A DNA stretch of 64,000 nt from the NCBI GenBank assembly GCA_933207985.1, contig OW240915.1:266433360-266497359 (forward strand). The letters run 5' to 3'. The translations under genes were made by a program, and so were the position numbers. The DNA is from Pelobates cultripes. Taxonomy: Eukaryota > Chordata > Amphibia > Anura > Pelobatidae. This document shows, piece by piece, positions 22,271 through 34,400 of the stretch (position 1 is the stretch's first letter; each line of letters begins with the position of its first letter). The notes beneath the pieces were generated by a model. It was not told the origin of the DNA and did not search any database. It saw nothing but the letters and a program-made list of their open reading frames with translations.

Positions 22271-22837
22271 TTAGTGCAACGATAACCCCATGTGTACCTT
22301 TCTCAGGGTTTTGTGGATGTTGAAGGGGCACATTGGAGACACACACCACTACCATATTTTTCAAAAGTGGATGCTGGGCCCAAGTCTCATTGTAGAAGCT
22401 CAGGACTGCAAATTGCCTCTCAAAGGCCACATATATTTTTAAGTATAAGCAGCTCATCAATTCAAATTATGAACAAATGCATACTATTTGCTGTGAAAAG
22501 GGGGAATAGTTGGGGTAAACTTATCCGGGGGTAGTACCCAGTCATCTGCATTCCGGGCAAAGCTGTCATGGATTCCGAAACCAAAACACAGACAGACCAC
22601 AAAGAGAGAGAACACAGAGAAAAACTTGTAATACCGGTCCTTAGAATGGCCGGGCTATACAAGCAGAGAATTGTCAAAGTACAAGCCGAGGTCAAAGGAG
22701 TAAAGAGAAATGGAACAACGATAGGACAAGCCGAGGTCAAGGATCAGAGAAGGCAGGATAAGCAGGAGACAAAGCCAAGATTCGGTAACCAATCAGACAG
22801 ATGACTAAAAAAAAATCACACCCCAAAACTGGTCTAC

Positions 22838-24503
22838 TTATTCGGCCTGGGTGTGAAAAATTTTAAAACAGTGGCCAATGCATAGGCCGGGCTGAGAGGG
22901 GCAATCAGGGCAGTAATAGCTGATCTCAGCTCTTACGCCCCTCTTGTAACACACCCTGCACCTTTTCTGGGGGTTTTGTTTTTTAGGGGTTGGTGGAATC
23001 TTAAAGCAGAAGTGACCTGCCTCCATTCTTCTGCTAGGCTCCACTGATGGTCTCCTTGTGTGGCACTCAAGTAGCCCAGAAATGAGGTTAAACTGTAACG
23101 AAAGAAAAGTGATATTCAGCCCAGCATTTGCCTTTTTGAAAATGACAAATGCATTGTGTATTGCCATCTGCATCAGATATATGCCCACTTTTTTATACCA
23201 TGCCCTGATCTTACGCATGATCAAATACGGCTGCATCAGTTGATCGGACAGGTCAACTCCCCCCATATGCCGAATATATTGCCGTATGCAGACTGGCACC
23301 CGTTTACATTCCTCTCTGCCACGAACTGCGACCCTCCGAGTGTTTTCACCATGAATGGTGGTTAAGATGAAAACATCCTTTTTATCACTGTATTTGAGTG
23401 CCAGCAGTTCATTCTGGCAGAGAGCTGCTGTTTCCCCCCTTTTCATTTTTTTGTTCGCTAGAGCCTTTGGGAAACCTGTGCGAGTCTTTCGAATAGTGCC
23501 ACAGGCCACGGTCTCGAAGCAGTATAAAATTTTTAACAGTGGGATGCTATTATAAAAGTTATCAATGTTTAAATGATAACCTTTATTAAGTAGTGGCATT
23601 ATTAAGTCCCAGACAATTTTCCCACTTGTCCCTACTATATCTGGGCAACCTGGGGGATCAAGGTGGCTATCCCTTCCTTCGTATACACGGAAGGTGTATA
23701 CGTAGCCACTGCCACTTTCACACAATTTATAAAATTTGATCCCATATCGGGATCTTTTGGATGGGATATATTGTCTAAATCCCAGTCTGCCCTTGAACTT
23801 CATGAGGGACTCGTCAATGGAAATGTTTTTATTGGGGGTATATATAGTGGCAAATTTACTGTTAAAGTGGGCAATTAAAGGGCGGATTTTATAAAGAAGA
23901 TCATACTGTGGATCACCTTTTGGGGGGCACTTGCTATTATCACTAAAGTGCATAAATCGCAGTATGTCTTCATATCTTTCCCTCAGCATTGTGTCGGCAA
24001 AAATGGGGGTATTGCAAATAGGATGTTTAGACCAATACATCCTAATTGTGGGCTTTTTAATTAGCCCTATGAACATGGTCAGTGCCCAGAATTGTTTCAT
24101 TTCTGGCACACTAGTTGGGTTCCATCTCTCTTTCCTGGAGATGAGAGTCTGGATTGCGTGCCAGATACTGCTCCGCATAGAGATTAGTCTGGGTGACTAT
24201 CTCCCCAAAAATCTCATCCCCCAAGAACAGCTGCATAACATCCAGCGCACTATAGCCAGACAGGTCAGCCTGTATGCCAGGATTGGCTGTAAACACTGGG
24301 ATGTCTGGGGAAAAATTATTAGGGGGTACCCAGTCATCTGCGCCATGTTCAGCATTAGGGGAATCATCGATTTCCCCTGATGGTCCTGCAGTATCTGGCA
24401 CATAGTCCCTGTCCCCTGCGTCACTCTCTGAGGCAGTGTCTGTCGCCTCTGAGTCGGCCGCTAACAGGGCATAAGCCTCCTCTGCACTATACTTCCTGAA
24501 CAA
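22838..24503 (-). pseudogene. piggyBac transposase with one frameshift
   Basis: Two overlapping frames make one protein of about 575 residues: 24503-24111 (N-terminal, acidic, YSAEEAYALLAADSEATD) and 24178-22838 (446 codons). The switch falls in the overlap near 24120-24140, in an AAAGAGAG run, and needs one inserted or lost base. The 446-codon part has the three catalytic aspartates of the DDD class: D122 (NISIDESL), D206 (HLNIDNFY) and D309 (GGVDLSDQ). A C-terminal cross-brace cysteine/histidine domain follows (CRVCYKRG...CPDCPSQPGLC..HC), which binds the element ends. Length and motifs match frog Uribo-type transposases, which excise seamlessly at TTAA. The N-terminal frame has no ATG: upstream of TTG 24503 lies an in-frame stop and a TTCAG that could be a splice acceptor, so the first codons may be in an upstream exon. 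With the frameshift, this copy is probably inactive. Confidence 0.92.
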
Positions 24504-25157
24504 TGTTAAATACAGTTAACACAGCTAACAAAACTTTAACTAAATAACTACATTTTTTTTTATTTCATTATTCCCACTAAATTCCACTGACCCAAGTAAC
24601 TAAATCATAAACTAATAAAATCAAATAATAAAATTTAACCCCTTAGGGTTACAAAAAACATAAAACTTAACCCTTGAAAGTAAAAAAAATATATATATCA
24701 CAGTAAAGTACTGTGACCTGTATATTGATCACTGCTAGCAGTGATCAAACAGCAGGGAAAGGGTTATTTTATTTTTTTTATACAGGGGAAAGGGGTAGGC
24801 AACTTTTAATACAACTTAACTATTCCTCAGGGACACAATGTAGCACCGATCCGTCTCTCTCCACTTCACAAACCCACAAGAGGTGGAGGGAGGCGGATCA
24901 GATGTCCCAGCAGCATTGTGACCGCTGTGACTGGCTGTCACAGCGATCACATGGGCTGGGACTTCACGATTTTCTGTTGTTGGTCTGCCCCTGACTCGGA
25001 GGCACCCAGCAACAGCATTAACCCCGCGATCGCCGGCACCGCGACGATCAGGGGTTAATTTTAGCGCGTGACGGACAAGGTCCGTCACTCGTCATTAACC
25101 CTTTCCCCTGAGTGACGGACCTCGGCCGTCACTCGTCCTAAAGGGGTTAAGGGAATT

Positions 25158-25850
25158 TTGTACTGCACCGACCATCTTGAAAACCACTATAAGATCTTAT
25201 ATTGTTGGAACCTGGCTCCGTCCAGACTACATAACATTAACAATGCGTATTTGGACCAGTGTTGGAGGGACTGTGGTGGTTCGGGAAATATGGCGCACAT
25301 ATGGTGGCTTTGTCCTAAACTAGCCATATATTGGAAAATGATCCATGATTTGATCATGAAAGTGGACCAGGCCATAAGCCTTCTGACATCAGAGCTAGCA
25401 CTATTTAAGAAAATCCCAGAGTCTGTTAAGAGGGTCAATAGAATAATAATACTTCACATCCTAATTGCCGTCACCTCATGTCTACCTCGAGACTGGAAGT
25501 CCAAAAATTTACCTACAAGTAAGAAAGTATTGAACATGGTTTTTGATAATAAGGCAAACGAAATGTCATTCTGAAAAATACACATCTATTTGCAAACCTT
25601 CAACATATTTGGGACAAATGGGAGGAAGACATTAAATGAATTTACTGCGTATGGAATACATAGTTTAAGTTCAAACGATATATAACTAACGTTTTGTACA
25701 ACATTTTATGTTTTTACTAATATGGATGGTTCCCCTTTCCTATTTCCAATTCCCCCTTCCTTTTCTACCGCGAATAGCGTGTTTGACTATTCTTTATTAT
25801 TTGCTGTTAAACATTATAACTTTAATAAAAATTATTTGAAAAGATACAGT
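25158..25850 (+). pseudogene. L1/Tx1-type LINE ORF2 C-terminal fragment and 3' UTR
   Basis: 139 open codons to a stop at 25574. The sequence has the L1-type C-terminal signature: YKILYCWNLAPSRL, then a cysteine knuckle CWRDCGGSGNMAHIWWLCP followed by W-x-M-I-H-x-L-I. A 3' UTR follows, ending in an AATAAAAATTATTTGAAAA-like tail near 25830-25850. The start at 25158 is only the first ATG; the true frame enters from before the TTAA (see 20561-20751). LINE ORF2 is a reverse transcriptase with an endonuclease; only its tail remains here. Confidence 0.8.
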
Positions 25851-25859
25851 CCATTTCAT

Positions 25860-26030
25860 AAATTCAAAGTAGAATTATAACTCATCTCCCTGAAACTGGT
25901 CTGTGATTTTTTTTGGAAAGGAAAAGAGATTAATGTCCTACCAGTTTGGAGAATGCAGAAGTAATATATCTCAATTGGTATTAACCTTCCAGAACTGCAC
26001 TTTATATATTCCCTTTGCTTGTGATATTTA
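25860..26030 (+). pseudogene. Second L1/Tx1-like ORF2 fragment
   Basis: A conceptual translation gives VCDFFWKGKEINVLPVWRMQ, a stop, then GINLPELHFIYSLC. This fits the F-x-W-x-G-K...GGL-x-L-P-x-x-x-x-Y segment that lies N-terminal to the piece at 25158 in L1-type proteins. It therefore lies in the wrong order, from a second copy or a rearrangement. Confidence 0.55.
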
Positions 26031-27200
26031 AAATAAGTTAATGTGAATTACTGAACCTGACTTCACGGTTCTATATATAACTTTACAGAACCATATGCTA
26101 CTGTGTGTGGCATAGCTTCTAACTAATAATTCAACAATGTTTTGGCTTAAAACCTTTGTTTTATCCCAGGATAGAGTGCCAAGTATGATGTCTCAGAGTC
26201 ATTCAATTGCCAACAAAGTTAATTTAACCTTCTCCAAAGCTGATAGAATAAGTGCCATTAAGTAGGGTAAAAGTAGAATTGCAACCTAGGGATATACTTG
26301 ATATTATTAACCATATAAATTGTAGGCAGGATTATTTCCCAATGAGTGCTTTATAAAATGCTGTATAAAATAGCATTCATTGATCAGCTTTATTTTGTAT
26401 GCACAATACAGTGTACTGTATTACTTATACAGTAGTAGTTCAGACTCGAGATTACTAATTTTGTCACTTGATGCTATCAAGATGCAAAGCTAACTCTGTC
26501 CACCTACAGATCGTGTGTGAAATTCATTAAAAAAATTTGGCAGTAAGGTCAGTTCCAACACAGATTCTATCCCCGTGAGGGTATGTTGCTGGCTGACAGA
26601 CCTGAAGCATTGTGATAGTCATAGTACCTACATGATACTGTAATAGAGTGGTGATGGCTACCTACATATAACTGATGTCTCCATGTAGACTTCTATAGCC
26701 ACACTCGAAAACTGGTGGACTGTTCATTGATAGTGCTTATGTAAACATAATAAGTTACCATTTGTGGTCAATTTCTCATTTTATCTGACTGGTAGTGTAA
26801 TAAATTATTTTCTAGTTTATAGAATCAAACTAATTGTCAAAGTCCTCTGTGTTCAGTTTGTCTATGTCTGTCATCAACCAACCATACAAATTACTTGAGG
26901 GGATTCACCTGAGATCTGAGAATGTCATGCTGGTCTACCAGTTTATGAATGTTGAATTTAAATCATATTAAAGAGTATGCCGTGTATTTAATTATTTATC
27001 TTCAAAACGTGTCTTCAATTATAATAAATATAAGTTGTACTTAAAAACATACATATGGCTGTTCAACATGGACATCCAAAATATGTAAATTTATAAATTG
27101 AATCTGAATGATGTGCTATTTAGACATCTGGAAACAAAATGACATTGACAAAACTTGCTCTAGCCCAGAGAGAACACAAATGGGGTTCCACCAAAATTCC
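26031..27200. other. Spacer, no gene seen
   Basis: AT-rich, apparently single-copy DNA; no supported feature. Confidence 0.4.
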
Positions 27201-27209
27201 GGGAAACAA

Positions 27210-28064
27210 AATGGCAGGCGGCGAGGGAGCTGAGCAGGGTAGAGTGCTCCCTCGCCGCCCGCCTCGGTTATCGCGGCGACCATTATTGCAGCGCGCACAG
27301 CAGTGATGCCGGAGCCAGAATATGACATCACTCTGGCTCTAGCATCATTAAGAGGTGTACCAGGGTGCTGAGCAGGAAGATCACTGCTCCCTCGCCACCC
27401 GCATGCCAGCCGCTCAGCCCAGCAGCCCCACTGGACCCTAGGGACTGCGCGTCAGCCGCTCAGCCCAGCAGCCCTAATGGACCCCAGGCACTGCATGCGA
27501 GTCGCTTAGCCCAACAGCCCCTCTGGACCCAAGGGAAATAGAGACTCCATGCCAGCACTCCCAAAGGTAGGGAGGTAGGGTGGAGTGAAATAAAAAATAA
27601 AAAATAAAATTGTGTGTGTGTCTGTTAAGGAGTTTGTATGCGTGTTTGTCAGTGAGTGTGTGAGTATGTGTGTTTGTCACTGAGAGTATATGTGTGCTTG
27701 CCAGTGAGTATGTATGTGTTTGTCAGTGAGAATGTATGTGTGCTTGTCCGTGAGAGTGTTTATATGTTTGTATGTGTGTCTGTCAAAGAGTATGTGTATC
27801 TGTGTGTCAATGTTTATGTATGTGTCACTGTATGTATCTGAGTTTTTTTGTGTTTTACCCCAATACACAATCCCTTACAACATATCACACACAGCACCCT
27901 CACACACACAGCACCCTCACACAGCACCGTCACACACACACACACACACACACACAGCAACCTCACACACAGCACCCCTCACACACAGCACCCCTCACAC
28001 TCACAGGGAGGCACCCCTCAGACAGGTTAGGTGCACATACAGATGGCACACATTCAGAACACAC

Positions 28065-28120
<56 letters not shown>

Positions 28121-28697
28121 ACACACACACACTAGATTGACACTGATACACACACCTTGATACAGAGTAAAACAACCTAAGGGTTGCTGTCTGGCCTGTG
28201 TGTATATGACTTGTGCCAATGTGTGTGAGTGTGTGCATGTGTAGTGTGTGTGTCAGTGGGTGCGTGTGTATATTTGTCACTGTGTGCATCTGAGCATGTG
28301 TGTGTATTGTGAGTCAAGATGTGTGTAAGTGTCACTGTGTGCATCTGTGTAAGGTGTGTGTAATGTGTATCTGTGTGTCACCTGTGTGTGTGTGTGTGTG
28401 TGTGTATGTATATCTGTGTGTCAGATATACACACACAGATACACACTGACACACAGATACACACACACAAACACAGATACACACACTTTGACACATAGAT
28501 ACACACACCTTGACACACAGATACACACTGTGTGTCAAGGTGTGTGTAGCTGTGTGCTACTATGTGCCTTTGTGTGTGCACCTGTTTGTCAGATTCACAC
28601 TGACACACACACTGGCACATACAAACACACACCTTGATACACAGACACACCGGCACATACACACACATACACACACACAGATACACACATACACACA
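27210..28697. repeat. GC-rich tandem block and GT/CA arrays
   Basis: 27390-27540 holds three units of about 60 bp with GCCGCTCAGCCCAGCAGCCC. GT arrays follow (27610-27845, GTTTGTCAGTGAG-type), then CA (27880-28135), GT (28205-28430) and CA (28431-28697). The layout is like the interior of the hAT-like elements, but no termini are found for this outer block. It continues after the element 28706-31100 (31101-31135, CACCTTGACACACAGATA). Confidence 0.7.
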
Positions 28698-28705
28698 CAT
28701 ACAGA

Positions 28706-29593
28706 CAGGGCCGGACTGGGGAAGAAAGTAGGCCCGGGCATTTTTCAATCAGAGCGGCCCCCTAAGAAGGGGGCGGGGCCAGAGAGTGTGTGTTTTGTCA
28801 TCACTAATGACAACACGCCCCCTCTCAAAATGAGCATGTTGGTTCAATGCCCAGAGCCCTGCTGAAGAGCTCTGGCATTAGAAAAAGGCCCTGAATTTGT
28901 TCTGCGCAGGCAAGCAAATTTAATAACATGCTTGCGCTGTGTTTGCTTTTAAATTGTCTCTGGTGTCTCCACAAGTGGGATACCAGAGGACAAAAGGGCC
29001 AGGAAAGTGCATGGTGCATATGTTTGTAGCCTGCTTGTGGGATTGCGTGTGTGTAGAGTGTGGTGTGGTATTGTATAAATAGGTCAATTTAATTTGTGTT
29101 TGTGGTGTTATATGTGTGGCTAGGGGCTGTAGAGAGTGTGTGTATAGGGGGCATAGTTTTATAGGGGATGCAGCGAGTGTGTGCATACGGGCTGAAGTGT
29201 GTGTGTATAGGTGACGTAGTGTGTGTAGGGGTTGCAGAGAGGGTGTGTTTAGAGAATGTTGTATGTGTTTGCTGACAAGGAATGTAGTGTGTGTGTGTAG
29301 GAGATCTACTGTGTAAATGACCCAGTGTGTGTGTGTGTGTGTGTAGAGGATTAAGAGTGCATATAGGGTAAGGGATCTAGTGTGTATCTGGAGCGTAATG
29401 TGTGTAGTGGTGCAGTGTGAGGGGTGCTGTAGTGTGTGTGTGTGTGTATGTATATATATATATATCGGACTTATTGTATGTGTGAGGGGCGTGTGTGTAT
29501 GTAAGAGGGGTGCTGTGTGTGAGGGTGTTTTTATCTGCTGTCACATTCTAGGTTTCTAATTTTCTTTGTCTGTTAACTCACTGAGGGTTATTT

Positions 29594-29627
<34 letters not shown>

Positions 29628-31100
29628 CTGTATATGTGTGGGAGTGTGCTGTGTGTGAGTGAGGGTGCTGTGTGTGTCTGGGGGGTGCTGTGTGTGTCTG
29701 GGTGCGCAGTGTGTGTCTGGGTGCGCAGTGTGTGTCTGGGTGCGCAGTGTGTGTCTGGGTGCGCAGTGTGTGTCTGGGTGCGCAGTGTGTGTCTGGGGCG
29801 CAGTGTGTGTGTCTGGGGCGCAGTGTGTGTGTCTGGGGCGCAGTGTGTGTCTGGGGATGCTGTGTTTGTCTGGGAGTGCTGTGTGTGGTGTGTGTCTGGG
29901 TGCGCTGTGTGTGTCTGGGTGCGCTGTGTGTGTCTGGGTGCGCTGTGTGTGTCTGGGGGTGCTGTGTGTGTCTGGGTACTGTGTGTATCTGGGGGTGCTG
30001 TGTGTGTCTGGGGATGCTGTGTGTGTCTGTGGGTGCAGTGTGTGTCTGTGGGTGCAGTGTGTGTCTGGGGGTGCTGTGTGTGTCTGGGGGTGCTGTGTGT
30101 GTCTGGGGGGTGCTGTGTGTGTCTGGGGGGTGCTGTGTCGGGGTGCTGTGTCTGGGGGTGCTGTGTGTGTGGGCTGGGGGGGGTGCTGTGTCTGAGGGTG
30201 CTGTGTGTGTTCAGATGCTGTGTCTGGGGTGCTGTGTGTGTCTGGGGACGCTGTGTGTGCATGGGGGCGCTGTGTGTGTCTGGGGATGTGTCTGGGGGGT
30301 GCTGTGTGTGTCTGGGGACGCTGTGTATGGGGGGTGCTGTGTGCGTCTGGGGTGTGTGTGTCTGGGGAATGCCGTGTCTGGGGGCGCTGTGTGTGTCTGG
30401 GGACGCTGTGCGTGTATTGGGGGGTGTGTGCTGTAAAGTGCTGTGTGTGTCTGGGGGATGCTGTGTGTGTATGGGGGGGTGCTGTGTGTGTCTGGGGGAT
30501 GCTGTGTCTGGGGGTGCTGTGTGTGTCTGGGGGATGCTGTGTCTGGGGGCTGTGTATGGGGGGGTGCTGTGTCTGGGGGGTGCTGTGTGTGTGAGTGAAT
30601 GTATTTTTTATGTAAATTTAAATATTTTTTTTTTACTAATAAAAATAAAAAATTATTATTCCCCCCCCTCCCTTCTTACCTTTATCCTGGGAGGGGGAGG
30701 AGGAGATCCGTTATGCCTGGGGAGGTGGGAGCCATGCTGCCTTCCCTGGTGGTCCAGTGGTGAGAGTGAACTCTAACCTGGAGGTTAGAGTTCACTGTCG
30801 CGAGTTCACTGTCAGAATCCCGCGAGAGGACCGGCGGAGCTGCTTGTAAGAGCTCCGCTGGGTCCTCTCTCCGCCCTCACCCAGCCGGCGGCCGCATCTC
30901 CCTGTCTGTGGGCCGGTGAGGGAGATCTTTGATCTCCCCACCGGCCCATGGAGGCACACAGCGGGGCCGGCGCTCGGGTAGCGCTGGCCCTGCAGGGGCC
31001 GTCCGGGGAGATCCTGTGATCTCCCTGCCGGCCTCGGCCCCACGGCCATCGCGGCCCACCGGGCATTTGCCCGGTATGCCCGATGGCCAGTCCGGGCCTG
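28706..31100. mobile_element. hAT-like non-autonomous element C
   Basis: The termini CAGGGCCGGACTGG and (inverted) CAGGCCCGGACTGG differ at one of 14 positions. The flanks CATACAGA (28698-28705) and CATACATA (31101-31108) are an 8-bp duplication with one change. It is inserted in a CA array. The interior contains a GT minisatellite of nearly 1 kb and a GC-rich right part (30790-31080). No transposase. Confidence 0.85.
29640..30600. repeat. Minisatellite GTGTGTCTGGGGGTGCT, about 19-21 bp unit
   Basis: About 45-50 copies with variants GGTGCGCAGTGTGTGTCT and GGGATGCTGTGTGTG. All three plus-strand frames and one minus-strand frame stay open because the units lack stops in most frames. The 385-codon and other long frames here are therefore not genes. 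Confidence 0.93.
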
Positions 31101-31413
31101 CATACATATACACACCTTGACACACAGATATACACAAAAAGGTGGAGGGTGACAACGATGTTGATACACTATGTCAAAGGGTTCCACGGGAAAATTAATT
31201 AGGAACCCCTGCACCTTTTTGTAGAGTAAACTTTATAAGGAATATAAAGGATCTTCGGACACTACTAATGTTGAATATTATCAACTTTACCAACCTGAAA
31301 GGTCTCTCTTTATTTGAATGCCTTCTAAAGAAAACAATGCTGTTAAATTGTATCTATTTTGCAAATTTGACATTAATTTAACGAATTATATTTTTCTTCT
31401 TATCTCTACACAG

Positions 31414-31474
31414 CTCATCGGATTTGTGTATGCTTGTTATGTTATCAGTGTTTTTACAGATGAAGAGGATAGCT
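31414..31474 (+). CDS. nkain3: Internal exon of an NKAIN-family gene (NKAIN3 most likely)
   Basis: 61 bp between a strong acceptor (a T/C-rich run ending CTCTACACAG) and a consensus donor (AGCT then GTAAGTAC). It translates in frame as LIGFVYACYVISVFTDEEDS plus one base of the next codon. This is the fourth membrane segment and following acidic motif of the NKAIN proteins, small four-helix membrane proteins that interact with the Na+/K+-ATPase beta subunit, mainly in neurons. The phase pattern (enters phase 0, leaves phase 1) fits the family, where the next exon begins the DFIGGFD segment. GFVYACYVIS is most like NKAIN3, while VFT-EEDS is also found in NKAIN4-like tails, so the paralogue is not certain. 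It is too short for ORF calling. No other NKAIN exon was found, so the flanking introns exceed 31 kb on each side within this window. Confidence 0.8.
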
Positions 31475-31479
31475 GTAAG

Positions 31480-34400
31480 TACTAGTGCATTTATCGTGCT
31501 TTTATGTTCACTAATGGATAAGGTGTTTGTTACAGAAACTTAAAATGCAAACTGATATCGTTCTGAGCAAAATTTTACAGTCGAGAAATTCAGTAGGCGG
31601 ATATATTCTTTAAATTTGTTCATATTAAAAAAAATTACAGATTCTGGTAACTAGAATACACTTAGCATCAGGGTGTTTGAGGACAATTAGAAGTAAATGT
31701 GTTAAAAAAAAAAAACAGTTTAAGCATAGTTTGTGTGAGAGGGAAATATCCAGGTATAGTTGCCTCTTAAACATAAACATACCTCTCTTGTGTCCCTATT
31801 TAACAGGAAGTTGAATTAATTAGATAGATCAGGCCGCTGCAGCCGCTTGCCGCGTTACCGGGCACTAGGGAGCACTTACTTGTAGACTAGCACCCGGTAG
31901 AACGTCAGTCCGGCCTTCACCACAGACTGCAAAGTCAGGACCCCTCTACCAGCAAAGCACTGCGGCAGCGCAAGTGTGTATCATTCACTCACTCCCGCCC
32001 CTTGCCCTGTACATGGGGAGAAGTGGGTGGAAGAATAACAGGAAATGGGGCTGGGAAAAAAAGTGTCAGCCACCAGGCACAGTAAAGAAGATAAGAACGA
32101 AGAGCAAACTGCAATGCAGGTAAGAGAGAACTTGCAGTGTGTGTTTCAGAGAATGTGTGTTAGTCTGTATGAGTCAGTATGTTTGTGTTTGTCAGTCTGC
32201 ACATGGGTCTGTGTGTGTGTAGGTATATGTATGGGTCTGTGTGTGTAAATGTATGGGTCTGTGTGTATGTATGAGTCAGTGTGTGTGTGTGTGTGTATGA
32301 GTCAGTGTGTGTGTGGATGTATGAGTCAGTGTGTGTGTGGATGTATGGGTCTGTGTGTGTGTATGTATGGGTCTGTGTGTGTCTGCATGGGTCAGCGTGT
32401 GTCTTTATGGGTCAGTGTGTGTTTGAATGGGTCTGTTTGTGTGTTTATGAGTCAGTGTGCATGTATGGGTCTGCTTGTGTATGGGTCAGCGTGTGTGTTT
32501 ATGAGTCAGTGTGTATGTTTATGAGTCAGTGTGTATGTATGGGCCTGTTAGTGTGTATGGGTCAGTGTGTTTGTCTTTATGGGTCAGTGTGTGTCTGCAT
32601 GGGTCAGTGTGTATGTGTGTGTGGAAGGGGGTCAGTGTGTGTATGTGTGTGGTCTGTAGTCTGCATGAGTGGGTGGAACCAATGGGGCGACAAAAATATT
32701 TTTGCCTAGGGCGGCAAAAATCCTTGCAGCAGCCCTGTTCCTGAGTCAGTGCTGCACAATGTGCAGCCACAACGTTCATCATCTCCATGCTATGCTTGGA
32801 GAGGCTGAACATTTCTCATAGAGATACATTGATTCAACGCATCTCTATGAGGGAATGCTGATTGGCACAGCACTGAGTTGGATTGTCTGAGATTGTCAAG
32901 AAGGCGGAGTGGGAGTAGCCAGCCGTAAGTAGACTCATGTGGCACTGGAAAATGGTGAGTAAAATCACCTTTCACTTAGCAGATAGGGGGTGCCAGCTAT
33001 AGGCATAGGAATATCTGCCTGTCATGATAGTGCTTCTTTAAGAGTAGAACACACATGATGGAAAATGAGGGGTGTCGATATCGCAATGTCCCTCTTTTCT
33101 AAGAGCTCTCTAGCGTTTCTAAATCTGAGTATTGAACAGAATCCACAGCAATAATGTTCATAGTAATGTGTCTGTAAACTGCAATAAATGTGTTTAGAAC
33201 CCAGTCCTAGTCAATACATTTTAGATGCCTAAATAATTATTATTTAGATACCCTGCCCCTGGCCATACCCCCTCTCACGCCCCTAAAATCTTTATCCATT
33301 TGAAATGTTGGGAGGTATGATAAAGCAGACAGAGTGATCAAGGATAACATGTATATTTTTTTGATTTAGTAAACTTTTGTTTGGAACTCCAACCACTGAC
33401 AATAACCAGTAGATAACTGATCGCTCCTATCTGGTCTATTAAGTAAACTAACGAATATTCCACTCGTTCCTGCAATTAAAATAACAATGGATTAAATGAT
33501 TGTATAAATGAGTGTCTTACATTTAGTAGAGCCTTGACCATTAATACAAAAACAAAGTAATATTTCGGAAATTGAGAGCATGGCTTTGCTAGGAGTGATG
33601 ATAAGGTGTCTTATTTCAACAGCCCAACTAAATCACACACAAATGCATAATATACAACATAATAATTATATTTGGCAAACTGTAATGTGCTGAATAGAAG
33701 CTATATTGATATACTATAATCACACACAGAAGAGAAAATATGTATATGGAGCAAACGACTATAATTACATATCCAACAACAATATGAAAGCATGCTGAGT
33801 AATACGCCATAATTGTTATACTATGTAACTTTATCAACCAGTAGTAATATTTCTGAAATCTGTTGACTTTTTTTCTTATGTTTAACATGTCTCACTGCAT
33901 AAACCTATAAAAAAACTATTCTGTGCCTCCCTCGGATCGTAATAAATAAAATGGTTAGTGGGTCTGGTTTACAAGAATAATGTTTCACAATGAAGTTGTT
34001 ATGACAAAAATTTTATTCAAGTGGCTACTATGAATAATGGCGTAGTGGCTGCACAGTGACATGAGAAGCTATAATTTTATAATAAAAACGGATTACTCCA
34101 CTAGTGGGCTGCTAGCTGTGGGAATATGATTTGATGGGTGATGATGTTTTAAAAGCATTTAGCCTGCCATTAGATAATTTAACTCTCAGGAGGTGTCCTT
34201 AATATCAGAGATAACCACACAGCAGGGAAATCCATTTATATCAGTGGCCCAATCCCTAACCACGGCTATGAATAAGTACATTATGCAATCCATGGATGCA
34301 AGAGTAGACGTCACACTATCTGAGTGCCAAGGAAAACGAGTGAGGGTCCTCATATGATCCTCTATATCAGATAGTATGTAAGTCTCTTGCATCCTCTATA

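Larger units (their letters stand above)
20756..25146 (-). mobile_element. piggyBac element, Uribo-like, 4.39 kb
   Basis: It begins CCCCTTAAGGACAGAG and ends, inverted, CCCCTTTAGGACGAGTGACG, with TTAA on both sides (20752-20755, 25147-25150), the exact piggyBac target signature. The minus strand carries a piggyBac transposase (22838-24503). The 3' flank (20756-22500) consists of about three tandem subterminal units of roughly 390 bp: the word ATTGTATGTCTTTGGCACTA recurs at about 21508 and 21902. The 5' end is GC-rich with further GTGACGGAC inverted repeats (25069-25135). Confidence 0.93.

Noticed and set aside
13630..28700. Possible CRISPR-like or regulatory arrays in the GT/CA blocks
   Set aside because: Units are contiguous simple or minisatellite repeats without unique spacers of constant length; eukaryotic context.
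29619..30776. Long open frames (up to 385 codons) rich in Cys, Val, Gly and Ser
   Set aside because: They follow the TGTGTGTCTGGGGGTGC array in every plus-strand frame and have no domain. They are stop-free because of the repeat unit.
31830..32735. Fifth hAT-like element with internal array
   Set aside because: Ends are only partly alike and I could not find an 8-bp duplication, so it is described as decayed repeat and not as an element with exact borders.
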